From Candidatus Hydrogenedentes bacterium CG07_land_8_20_14_0_80_42_17 (GTDB lineage Bacteria; UBA8481), in contig PEWQ01000170.1 in assembly GCA_002780065.1 (NCBI GenBank), positions 1 through 19,295 of the forward strand: a DNA stretch of 19,295 nt, given 5' to 3'. The translations under genes were made by a program, and so were the position numbers. The stretch's first letter is position 1, and each line of letters opens with the position of its first letter. Of this stretch, positions 1 to 7,022 are shown piece by piece. The notes beneath the pieces were generated by a model. It had not been told where the DNA came from. It saw only the letters and a program-made list of their open reading frames with translations, and ran no database searches.

Positions 1-188
1 AACTGTGCCTCCATGACATCTCCCGTTATATTTGAAATTGCAAATTGGAAAGTGCAAATTGAAAATTTTATTTTTCCAATTTTCATTTTTCAATAACTGT
101 GCCTCCATGACATCTCCCGTTATATTTGAAATTGCAAATTGGAAAGTGCAAATTGAAAATTTTATTTTTCCAATTTTCATTTTTCAAT
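1..188. repeat. Perfect 94-bp tandem repeat, two copies, running off the window edge
   Basis: Positions 1-94 and 95-188 are identical as read base by base. Each unit starts with AACTGTGCCTCCATGACATC and ends in a very AT-rich half. Within each unit AAATTGGAAA (42-51 in copy 1) is matched by its reverse complement TTTCCAATTT (73-82), so each unit can fold into an AT-rich hairpin. Copy 1 begins at base 1, so the array may have more copies outside the window. No spacer separates the copies and no protein is supported here. The function is unknown; the repeat lies downstream of gltX. Confidence 0.9.
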
Positions 189-260
189 TATTCCACACAT
201 CCATTGACGCGAGGCGCCTGTGCCTCCCCAAACCGAGGACGCCTGTGCCTCCATGTCGTG
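189..260. repeat. Intergenic DNA with degenerate GAGG...TGTGCCTCC motifs
   Basis: This stretch after gltX holds two further copies of the TGTGCCTCC word seen at the head of each 94-bp unit, at 219-227 and 244-252. In both, GAGG precedes the word (211-214 and 235-238), so GAGGC can pair with GCCTC around a short loop (211-226). The pattern GAGG(A)CGCCTGTGCCTCC therefore occurs twice within about 45 bases. It may be a small genome-wide palindromic repeat. No run of T follows on the minus strand, so it is not a convincing intrinsic terminator for gltX. Confidence 0.6.
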
Positions 261-1721
261 CTACCGGTCGATTGTATTTGCAATTATTCCTAAAGCCTTC
301 TCAACTCGCTTCAACGCGCGATTGCGGCCTATCAAAAAGATCGTAGTGAAAAGTCCCGGAGCGTGCTGTCTTCCTGTCACTGCAACACGCATCGGATGAA
401 ATACTTTCGGATGTTTGAATCCTTTCACATCCGCTCGGCCTCGAATCTCTTTCTCTAGTTCTTCTATGCTCCATGGATTAGCGGCTTGAATTGCTTCTCG
501 ACCAACTTCAATTCGGCCTTGCAAGTCGTCACCCTTGAAATGTTTCTTCACCGACTCTTCATCGAATTCGATCTCTTCTTCATAAAAAAATCTTAACTTT
601 TCAATCACATCAATCACTGTCTCTGCCCGCTCTTTTCCGAGCTCTAATGTCTTTTTTATCCATTCATTCTTATCAAGTGTGACACCCCAATCTTTCAACT
701 GCTCGTCTTTCAATCCAAACTTCTCTACGTAAGGCATAATTAGCGGTTCGAATCTATCCCACGATAATTCCATTAAATATTTTCCATTCAGCCATCTGAG
801 TTTTGTTTCGTCAAAGACTGCGCTCCGCTTGTTGACTCTCTCAAGACTGAAAAGTTCTGCTAATTCATCTCTCGAAAAAATTTCACGGTCATCGCCAGGC
901 GACCATCCTAAAAGCGTGAGATAATTTAAAAGCGCTGTCGGCAAAAATCCGCGCTCTCTGTATTCCTGAACCGATGTCGCACCGTGCCGCTTTGAAAGTT
1001 TTTTTCCGTCAGGAGCAAGTATCACCGGCAGGTGAACAAACGCAGGCGGCTCCCATCCAAACGATTCATATAATCGAACATGCTTCGGAGTCGACGGTAT
1101 CCATTCCTCTCCGCGCATAACATGCGTGACATTCATAAGATGATCGTCAATAACATTCGCAAGGTGATATGTCGGAAATCCATCACTCTTCAATAAAATA
1201 AAATCGTCCTGCTGTGTATTCGGATATGCAATCGTTCCGCGTAATTCGTCTCTGAAAATCGTCTCGCCGTCTAAAGGCATCTTGAATCTGATTACGTGCG
1301 GAGTCTTCTTTGACAATTCCAATTCTACTTCTTCAATTGAAAGGTTTCTGCATCTCCGATCATAGCCTTCAGGCACGCCCTTGCCTGTCTGCTCCTTGCG
1401 CATCTCTTCAAGCCGTTCCTGCGAACAGAAGCATCTGTATGCCGCTCCAAGCTCCACAAGCTTTTCTGCGTGCTCACGGTATATCTCTTTTCTATCCGAC
1501 TGAAATATCGGACCTTCATCCCAATTCAATCCCATCCATTGAAGAGCATCGACAATTCCGTCGGCGTGCGACATGTCCGACCGCTCCCTGTCGGTGTCCT
1601 CAATTCGAAGAATAAACTTTCCGTTGTTATGCCGCGCAAAAGCCCAAGCATAAAGCGCAGTTCTGGCTCCGCCAACATGAAGCGCACCGGTCGGTGAAGG
1701 AGCAAATCGTGTGACTATCAA
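261..1721 (-). CDS. gltX: Glutamyl-tRNA synthetase
   Basis: A class I aminoacyl-tRNA synthetase that charges tRNA with glutamate (or tRNA-Gln as well, in organisms using the amidotransferase route). The Rossmann core opens with RFAPSPTGALHVGG, containing the HIGH-type motif HVGG at residues 15-18, and the KMSKS-type loop KLSKR is at 241-245. A CxC pair (C97, C99) followed by C124 resembles the zinc-binding insert of many GluRS. The C-terminal anticodon-binding region is complete (RVAVTGRQHAPGLF, then IGRNRALKRVEKAL), and 486 residues is the usual length. The start is TTG at 1719-1721; no in-frame ATG precedes the conserved RFAPSPTG, and a GGTGAG stretch sits about 10 nt upstream. It lies 27 nt after accA and is the last gene of the unit. 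Whether it is discriminating or non-discriminating cannot be told by eye. Confidence 0.98.
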   Translation of the reverse strand: MIVTRFAPSPTGALHVGGARTALYAWAFARHNNGKFILRIEDTDRERSDMSHADGIVDALQWMGLNWDEGPIFQSDRKEIYREHAEKLVELGAAYRCFCSQERLEEMRKEQTGKGVPEGYDRRCRNLSIEEVELELSKKTPHVIRFKMPLDGETIFRDELRGTIAYPNTQQDDFILLKSDGFPTYHLANVIDDHLMNVTHVMRGEEWIPSTPKHVRLYESFGWEPPAFVHLPVILAPDGKKLSKRHGATSVQEYRERGFLPTALLNYLTLLGWSPGDDREIFSRDELAELFSLERVNKRSAVFDETKLRWLNGKYLMELSWDRFEPLIMPYVEKFGLKDEQLKDWGVTLDKNEWIKKTLELGKERAETVIDVIEKLRFFYEEEIEFDEESVKKHFKGDDLQGRIEVGREAIQAANPWSIEELEKEIRGRADVKGFKHPKVFHPMRVAVTGRQHAPGLFTTIFLIGRNRALKRVEKALGIIANTIDR

Positions 1722-1748
1722 TTCAAACTCTCACCCACGCACCAAGCA

Positions 1749-2723
1749 TCATGACTCGGCTTCATGAAATATTCCAATCTTGCGGAATTTTTCGTATCTC
1801 TTTGCCAATCGCTCATTCGTATTCATCTTCGAGATCTCTTCAAGCGAAGATATCAGCCGTTCCGATAGTCTCTTCGCTGTGTCGTCCCAATCTCTGTGAG
1901 CGCCGCCCGGCGGCTCTTCAATAATACCGTCTATAACTCCGAGCGATTCTGCATGCCTCGCTGTAATCTTCATAGCCGCGGCCGCTTCCGGCGCCCTTAT
2001 CGCATCGCGAAAAAGAATCGACGCACAGCCCTCCGGCGAAATTACGGAATAAATCGCGTTCTCGAGCATATAAACCCGATCTGCAACTCCTACCGCGAGC
2101 GCGCCGCCTGAGCCGCCTTCGCCGACAACCACGGAGATCGTAGGCACTTCCAACTTCATAAACTTCTCGATTGCATCCGCAATCACCCACGCCTGCCCGC
2201 GTTCCTCCGCTCCAATTCCAGGATAAGCACCAGGCGTATCGATTAAACTTATTACCGGCTTCTTGAAACTCTCCGCAAATTCAATGAGCCTTATTACCTT
2301 TCTATAGCCCTCAGGATGCGCCATTCCGAAATTGTGTTTCACTCGCTCATTTGTCTCTCTGCCTTTGATATGTCCCAACAGCAAAACTTCTCTGCCTTTT
2401 AAATTTGCCATCGAAACATTAATGGCCGCATCGTCTCCGAAACTTCGATCTCCGTGCAATTCCAAAATGTCGTCGAAGATGCGTGTTGCAAGATCAAATG
2501 CGCCAGGTCGCAGTGCATGCCTCGCGAGCTGAGTTCTCTGCCATGCAGTCAATCGTTCGGTAAGTTCCCTCTGAGCCTCAACCAACTTCACCTCGAGTTC
2601 GGAAATCTCTTTGAACAAAGATTCCACTCCGCCCTCTCTGGCCGCAGAACGCAGTTCCTGTATCCGCGTCTCAAGCTCCAATATCGGCTTCTCAAAATCT
2701 AAAAGCTTTTCCTTGTCAGACAT
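1749..2723 (-). CDS. accA: Acetyl-CoA carboxylase carboxyltransferase subunit alpha
   Basis: AccA with AccD forms the carboxyltransferase that moves the carboxyl group from biotin to acetyl-CoA, giving malonyl-CoA for fatty acid synthesis in the cytoplasm. The N-terminal helical region (LDFEKPILELETRI) is typical of the family, and the crotonase-like core carries DTPGAYPGIGAEERGQ (162-177), GEGGSGGALA (201-210) and ISPEGCASILFRD (228-240). The last usually reads ILW(K/R)D, so F replaces W here. At 324 residues it matches stand-alone AccA, not an AccD-AccA fusion. An ATG start with GGAG 8 nt upstream is convincing. It sits 18 nt after the propeller gene and 27 nt before gltX, apparently in one transcript. 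accD is not in the window. Confidence 0.98.
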   Translation of the reverse strand: MSDKEKLLDFEKPILELETRIQELRSAAREGGVESLFKEISELEVKLVEAQRELTERLTAWQRTQLARHALRPGAFDLATRIFDDILELHGDRSFGDDAAINVSMANLKGREVLLLGHIKGRETNERVKHNFGMAHPEGYRKVIRLIEFAESFKKPVISLIDTPGAYPGIGAEERGQAWVIADAIEKFMKLEVPTISVVVGEGGSGGALAVGVADRVYMLENAIYSVISPEGCASILFRDAIRAPEAAAAMKITARHAESLGVIDGIIEEPPGGAHRDWDDTAKRLSERLISSLEEISKMNTNERLAKRYEKFRKIGIFHEAES

Positions 2724-2741
2724 CTCTTACACTCCAATGCT

Positions 2742-4913
2742 TCATAACCTTATTTTAGCGTATCTCACATTCCCGCTTTGATCTACTGCTTTCACGGTAA
2801 ATGTCCAGCCACTGCCTCTCCGAATTACTCTGAAATATTCCAGAGATTCATCGCAAATTCCATCCTCAGACTTCAATGACTGCCATCGTCCGTTTTCATC
2901 TAGATAATAAAGTGCAGATATTCTTCCCATACTGTCTGTTGCACTGCCGTAAATTATCACTTCTCCGCTTGCACTTGTATCGCATTTTATCGATACATTC
3001 GGAGCTGTATTGTCTATAAGAAATCTTTCTGATGTCATATCGGAACTTGAACTGCTCTCTTCATCGTTATCCAATCGATCACTTACCGTAACTCGCAGAA
3101 GATAATATCCGTCAGAATACAGCGCTGAATTCAGTAAATATGCTGTCCCGCTGTAGTTTGAGATTATCGGAATTGTTTCGCCGAATTCTTCGTCGAGCAA
3201 AACTATATTCGAAATTAATCTGTCTCTGTCCTGATCCTCAGCCTTCCATGAAAATAAGTAGCTTCCCGCAAAACCGCTCATCAGATTTTCAAAACTGTTT
3301 TCACCCTTCTGCTGATTTACTATGTTGCGGACAGCTTGAGCAAACTGCATCACCATCTGGCCGAATGGCCCACTGCGAGCCAACTTCTGTATTTCGCTCT
3401 GCGAAAATGAAACCGGTGCGCCTGAAAGTTCGGTAATTCTTGGGCTTCTGTTGAAGACCTGATATGTGACTTCAAGATGCTTTATGTAATCCGATTCCTC
3501 TATTCTATTATGCCTGATTTCGAACTGAAGATACTGTGCGGAAGGGCTCTCGATCTTCAATCCTGAACCTCGTATCGGTAAACTCCATGCCGACCATGTG
3601 ACATCTGGCGTAGATGAGTTTCCACTTCGAGTCCGAATCTCCCATTCTCCATCAGCCTCGAAATTAATCACGCCCCACGACGCTGGGCCCTGAGCGTCAA
3701 GCACCTGTGAACGGCAAAATGCATCTTCTCCGGCATCTACTATTTTATGCAAAACCGCGGGTTTCCCCGTTCCTATAAAATTTTTGGAAAGAGTCACAAT
3801 ATTCTTCTCATCGATTCCAAGAATTAGAGTGCTCTTCATCAATCCGTCGACGCGATAGATCGCTCCTAACTCGGATGCTGAAACAAATAATCCTCTCTCT
3901 GAAAAATTCAGAGAACGAATCATTGAACGGCTCTGTATCCACGGCTCGACTTTTCCCCCAGCATTGATGCGATAGATCATTGCAGTTCCTGCTGGCGCAG
4001 GAGCCGGAGCTGGTTGAGGTGCTTCCTCTTCTCCTGCACTCTCTTCAGAGTCGGGATCTGGATTTTCTCTTTCACTCGGAGTTTGAATAGTTGCACTGAC
4101 TCGAGAATTATTGCGGGCGTTTGAAATCGCAATCGCATAAAGATTTTTTTCGGAATCGAAAGTCATGTCGCATATCTCTTCTTGAGGCGGGTCGAAAATA
4201 ACCGTCACTGAAGGAGTATCTTTTTCAAGACGAGTTACCAATAAAATATTTCCTACCGCGCCTTGTGTTCCTGCATAGAGTTTTTCACCGTCAGTAGCCA
4301 TAGAGAGTATGTGAAGATCCGTCGATGTATAAATTTTATCCAGTCTTCCGTTTCTCCATCTGTAAATAGAGCCGCCACGGCCTGTTGCGCCGCTCCCTGT
4401 AGCAATCCACAATGCGCCGTTAATCTCGGTTATCCGCCAGATATACGAATCAGGAAGAATAAGTTCGTCGAACTTTTCTAATCCGTTTTCAGTGCGGTGA
4501 AATTTTAAGATCTTGCCGATCGGTGAAACTCCGGCAACAATATCTCCGTCAACAGTTTTTGCCAGAGCGTAAACTGCTACTCCTTCACCATCCCAAACAG
4601 ACGAAATCATCGAGTCTGATATTTCCGAATCGACGCGAATTATTTTAGCGCCGTCGCCCGTTCCAAGATATGTCGCATCGTCAAATTCCAATATCGACCA
4701 GATATAATCAACAGGTATAGGCAAAGGCAGAGTTCCAATGCCCGGTTTTATCTTCCCCGAAGGATCAACCTCAAATCCGTTCACTTTGAATTTTGAAAAA
4801 TCACTGCGGCTCTGAAATGTCCAACTGCCGTTCTTCGCCGCATCTGCATATCCGATCTCGAAAACCATCAGCAAAAGAGCAGGCAATATTTTTACCAGCG
4901 TCCGAATCCTCAT
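2742..4913 (-). CDS. Secreted multidomain beta-propeller protein with C-terminal Ig/FnIII-like domains
   Basis: Function unknown. Residues 1-25 form a signal peptide ending near YADA, so the protein is exported. Residues 71-391 contain about seven propeller-like repeats of the type IWSILEFDDATYLGTGDGAK: an aromatic or hydrophobic start, a turn, then a G-rich strand and a final I-x-R-[VIW]. The fifth repeat is interrupted at about 265-310 by an acidic, then Pro-Ala-rich linker. Residues 400-490 look like a beta-sandwich (WEIRTRSGNSSTPDVTWSAW), and 490-635 and 638-723 look like two further Ig/FnIII-like domains (FLIDNTAPNVSIKC; VKAVDQSGNVRYAKIRL). No catalytic motif was seen. Its ATG overlaps the S55 gene's stop in ATGA (4910-4913), so the two are probably translated together and may act at the same extracytoplasmic site. 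A sensor, scaffold or glycan-binding role is possible but unproven. Confidence 0.8.
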   Translation of the reverse strand: MRIRTLVKILPALLLMVFEIGYADAAKNGSWTFQSRSDFSKFKVNGFEVDPSGKIKPGIGTLPLPIPVDYIWSILEFDDATYLGTGDGAKIIRVDSEISDSMISSVWDGEGVAVYALAKTVDGDIVAGVSPIGKILKFHRTENGLEKFDELILPDSYIWRITEINGALWIATGSGATGRGGSIYRWRNGRLDKIYTSTDLHILSMATDGEKLYAGTQGAVGNILLVTRLEKDTPSVTVIFDPPQEEICDMTFDSEKNLYAIAISNARNNSRVSATIQTPSERENPDPDSEESAGEEEAPQPAPAPAPAGTAMIYRINAGGKVEPWIQSRSMIRSLNFSERGLFVSASELGAIYRVDGLMKSTLILGIDEKNIVTLSKNFIGTGKPAVLHKIVDAGEDAFCRSQVLDAQGPASWGVINFEADGEWEIRTRSGNSSTPDVTWSAWSLPIRGSGLKIESPSAQYLQFEIRHNRIEESDYIKHLEVTYQVFNRSPRITELSGAPVSFSQSEIQKLARSGPFGQMVMQFAQAVRNIVNQQKGENSFENLMSGFAGSYLFSWKAEDQDRDRLISNIVLLDEEFGETIPIISNYSGTAYLLNSALYSDGYYLLRVTVSDRLDNDEESSSSSDMTSERFLIDNTAPNVSIKCDTSASGEVIIYGSATDSMGRISALYYLDENGRWQSLKSEDGICDESLEYFRVIRRGSGWTFTVKAVDQSGNVRYAKIRL

Positions 4914-6547
4914 TCTTTAACCTCCACTCTCACAGAACCGATTCCGGATATTGGTATATCCGTCGATTCTTTTTGCCAAATGCTGTTTGGCTTGGTAGTT
5001 CTTCCTCTCTGAATTCTCTGCACAGTCGGCGGCAATGACGGAAGAATTCCTCTGTCCGTTTCTGTCAAGAGCCCCGATGAAGACGTAATCTGAGCAACAA
5101 GCATATTGCTCGGTTCATACTCAGCTAATGTTTTCATTAAGTCCTGAAGAGTTCTGGGCTGAGCTAATTCGCTTCTCGCAAACCCTCGGCCGCCAGTCAC
5201 CGTAACCTGTATCGTTCCTTCGTTCATTCCTTCGGGAATCGGAATATCGATCCGCTCGATTCGCTCCCCTTCATCGTAGACTCTCAACAGCACCTCGATC
5301 GGTAAGGTCTCGCCCGGCTTCACCGCGCCGCGCAATGCTCTGACTCCGTAAATTTTGCCTCTGCGTAAATCCTGATCCGCAGTCACTTCAACCTCGATTC
5401 TGTCCGGAAAGAATTTTTGAAAAGGATTTTCAAAAAGAAGAGTAACCGGCAGCGTCGGCATTACTTCCAATGGCGAGTTCGATACGACTCCGCGATCCCT
5501 CAACTCTATAATCTTTTCATCCTTAAAAATTCTGACTGCGACTTCAACTCCCGCGGCACCCTTAGCAAATAATCCTGACTGTGCTGACGCCGACCATGCG
5601 ATATCAATTAGCTGAGGAGTCAATACATAATCCTTCGCTATCGTATAAGAAAATTTCTTCTCGCCCCAAAGTGTCTTCAGCTCAACTGTCATCGGAAGCA
5701 TCGAAGCTGTCGGTCCTACCATTCCCGAAATTCCAGGGTCGCCGTCTCTAAGCATTACTCCGACATTTTCACTCGCGGACCCGAGTTTAAAAGAAATCTG
5801 CTGAGAAGGCATTATAGTCTCGATTATCGCTCCGCACATCGGAAGCCTGCTTATTCCCCGATTGAGAAACGGATGCCCGAATGCAATTACATTTGAATCT
5901 TCAACGTAGGTCACTGTCCCGATTGCCGTCATGGAAATATCGCCGTCAATCAGTTTTACTCCGACTGCACTGCCAGGTTCGAGTGATTGTTTTCCTGAGG
6001 TTCTTCCGGCAGGCGCTGATAAAAAACCGAGCCCGTCGATACGGCTCCACGCGGCGCCTGTTCTGTCAACTGGAAGGCCTGAAACCCAAAGCGGAGCCGA
6101 AAGCGGAATCATTCCATTCACTGCTGAAGTATCCATGCTCTGTTCCTCGATCAATTTCTTCATGAGCTTGATTGATGTCACACCTGCAATAGGATCTTTT
6201 GAGAATGCCCAGCCGTATGCCAACGCGCCAAGCAATCGTCCCCTAAAATATATCGGTGAACCGCTCATGCCGGCAATAATTCCGGTATGTTCAAATGGGT
6301 CGCCAATAAGTCGAATTAAAATTAGATCACGATTAGGTTCAACTTTATTAATCGTACCGATATATTTGACCGGAAAATGAATTATTGAATCGCCGCGTAG
6401 TACTGTCAGGCCGTAGCCGTCTTCCCCGGGAATAAGTTCTTCCGCAGAAATAAATCTTTCGTTATTTGTCTCGCTCAGCGCCGGTAATGAAATTAACGAA
6501 AGCGATATAAGAGCCAAAATTAATTTTGCTTTGTAATCAAAATTCAT
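4910..6547 (-). CDS. Exported SpoIVB/S55-type serine peptidase-like protein with permuted motif order
   Basis: Numbering is from the ATG at 6545-6547 (545 aa). This start puts a signal peptide (about 1-25, ending LPALS) at the N-terminus and has GAGGTG 10 nt upstream; an ATG at 6601 would add 18 residues before it. GMSGSP (93-98, S95) followed by GRLLGALAYGW matches the catalytic-serine segment of SpoIVB (peptidase family S55). D83 in LIGDPFEHTG lies where SpoIVB has its catalytic Asp, and VIAFGHPF (H225) resembles the SpoIVB catalytic-His segment ALGH. In SpoIVB the His precedes Asp and Ser; here it follows them. No PDZ domain is visible. The C-terminal third looks like beta domains with a short tail. 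SpoIVB belongs to sporulation, but nothing here suggests that role. It overlaps the propeller gene by 4 nt. Family assignment is strong; protease activity is inferred. Confidence 0.85.
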   Translation of the reverse strand: MNFDYKAKLILALISLSLISLPALSETNNERFISAEELIPGEDGYGLTVLRGDSIIHFPVKYIGTINKVEPNRDLILIRLIGDPFEHTGIIAGMSGSPIYFRGRLLGALAYGWAFSKDPIAGVTSIKLMKKLIEEQSMDTSAVNGMIPLSAPLWVSGLPVDRTGAAWSRIDGLGFLSAPAGRTSGKQSLEPGSAVGVKLIDGDISMTAIGTVTYVEDSNVIAFGHPFLNRGISRLPMCGAIIETIMPSQQISFKLGSASENVGVMLRDGDPGISGMVGPTASMLPMTVELKTLWGEKKFSYTIAKDYVLTPQLIDIAWSASAQSGLFAKGAAGVEVAVRIFKDEKIIELRDRGVVSNSPLEVMPTLPVTLLFENPFQKFFPDRIEVEVTADQDLRRGKIYGVRALRGAVKPGETLPIEVLLRVYDEGERIERIDIPIPEGMNEGTIQVTVTGGRGFARSELAQPRTLQDLMKTLAEYEPSNMLVAQITSSSGLLTETDRGILPSLPPTVQRIQRGRTTKPNSIWQKESTDIPISGIGSVRVEVKE

Positions 6548-6579
6548 TCGTAGTCTGCACCTCAAAATTTCTTTGAATG

Positions 6580-6608
6580 AAGATAAACTAGAATCAGACA
6601 ATAGGCAA
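6580..6608 (-). promoter_or_regulatory. Candidate promoter for the S55-propeller-accA-gltX unit
   Basis: Reading the minus strand, TTGCCT (6603-6608) and TATCTT (6580-6585) are separated by 17 nt, each matching 4 of 6 consensus bases. The -10 box lies about 33 nt before the preferred ATG at 6547 and after the histone gene's terminator. The match is modest, and the -35 lies inside an inverted repeat. Confidence 0.3.
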
Positions 6609-6623
6609 TCACCAATCGCCTAT
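6601..6623. repeat. Short inverted repeat ATAGGC...GCCTAT
   Basis: ATAGGC (6601-6606) and GCCTAT (6618-6623) are inverted with an 11-nt centre, and TATCGCC repeats the right arm just beyond. It lies between the histone terminator and the S55 gene. It may be an intergenic repeat or a second hairpin after the terminator; no T run follows. Confidence 0.5.
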
Positions 6624-6630
6624 CGCCTAA

Positions 6631-6670
6631 TAAAAAAGGCGGCAAACCGAAGCAAACTCCGATTGCCGCC
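6631..6670 (-). terminator. Intrinsic terminator of the histone gene
   Basis: On the minus strand GGCGGCAA (6663-6670) and TTGCCGCC (6638-6645) form an 8-bp GC-rich stem, and the inner TCGGAG/CTTCGG bases extend it in part. A run of six T (6632-6637) follows at once. It starts 38 nt after the histone stop codon. This is the clearest terminator in the window. Confidence 0.88.
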
Positions 6671-6707
6671 AATCCAATTCAAACTCGATAATCGAGTTGA
6701 GTTATTA

Positions 6708-6908
6708 TTAAATGTCCTGAGGACGAATTGTCTGACGACCATTCGCCTTTGCTCGAGCGATAGCAGCTTTGATTGACTCAACTGTCGCTTTGTTTGCCGC
6801 CTCAACAAAATCACCTGAGACGCGAACTCCACCTGCTTTTGCGACCTCTTTGATTCTGGATGCCAGAACCACCTGAATCGATGCCGGTTTCGATGCCTTC
6901 TTTGCCAT
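6708..6908 (-). CDS. Bacterial histone-fold DNA-binding protein (66 aa)
   Basis: A small basic protein: a Lys/Ala-rich tail (MAKKASKPAS) followed by a histone fold that I align by eye with archaeal histones such as HMfB. The segment RIKEVAKAGGVRVSGDF fits helix 1 and loop 1 (HMfB: RIIKDAGAERVSDD). Residues 34-56 fit the long helix 2. GRQTIRPQDI fits loop 2 (HMfB: GRKTIKAEDI). R58, T60 and D65 keep the spacing of the conserved R-x-T and the R52-D59 salt bridge. The frame stops right after DI with TAA TAA TAA, so helix 3 is essentially absent, as in the short histones known from some bacteria (Bdellovibrio Bd0055 type). It is expected to dimerise and bind DNA in the nucleoid; the DNA-binding mode is open. 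The ATG has GGGAGGTGA 8 nt upstream. It is a single-gene unit with its own promoter and terminator. It is not HU: none of the HU beta-arm motifs are present. Confidence 0.88.
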   Translation of the reverse strand: MAKKASKPASIQVVLASRIKEVAKAGGVRVSGDFVEAANKATVESIKAAIARAKANGRQTIRPQDI

Positions 6909-6916
6909 TATTTATG

Positions 6917-6925
6917 TCACCTCCC
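6917..6925 (-). promoter_or_regulatory. Very strong ribosome binding site of the histone gene
   Basis: The minus strand reads GGGAGGTGA, nearly full complementarity to the 16S anti-Shine-Dalgarno, with 8 nt to the ATG at 6908. It is the best such site I noticed in the window and fits an abundant protein. Confidence 0.85.
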
Positions 6926-6984
6926 GTCTTTTTTTTCTAGCCATGAACTTTTCAAACTAGCTGAAAATCCATGAAACTTATTGA

Positions 6985-7013
6985 AAACTACATAGAGTAA
7001 AAGAAATAGTCAA
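6985..7013 (-). promoter_or_regulatory. Candidate sigma-70-type promoter of the histone gene
   Basis: On the minus strand TTGACT (7008-7013) and TAGTTT (6985-6990) are 17 nt apart. A run of T and A lies immediately upstream (7014-7030) and could act as an UP-like element. The predicted leader is about 70 nt. The -35 matches 5 of 6 consensus bases; the -10 is weaker. Confidence 0.5.
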
Positions 7014-7022
7014 CAAAAAAAT

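Noticed and set aside
1-188. CRISPR array
   Set aside because: There are only two abutting 94-bp copies, no spacers, and no cas genes in the window.
200-260. Intrinsic terminator for gltX
   Set aside because: The GAGGC/GCCTC pairing is short and no T run follows it on the minus strand.
32-346. A 104-codon plus-strand open frame across the repeats
   Set aside because: It is largely a translation of the AT-rich tandem repeat, then runs antisense into the gltX end; it shows no family signature or ribosome binding site.
5931-6380. A 149-codon plus-strand open frame
   Set aside because: It lies antisense inside the well-supported S55 gene and has no domain signature.
6620-6832. A 70-codon minus-strand frame overlapping the histone gene
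   Set aside because: It is a shifted frame across the histone gene and its terminator, with no ribosome binding site.
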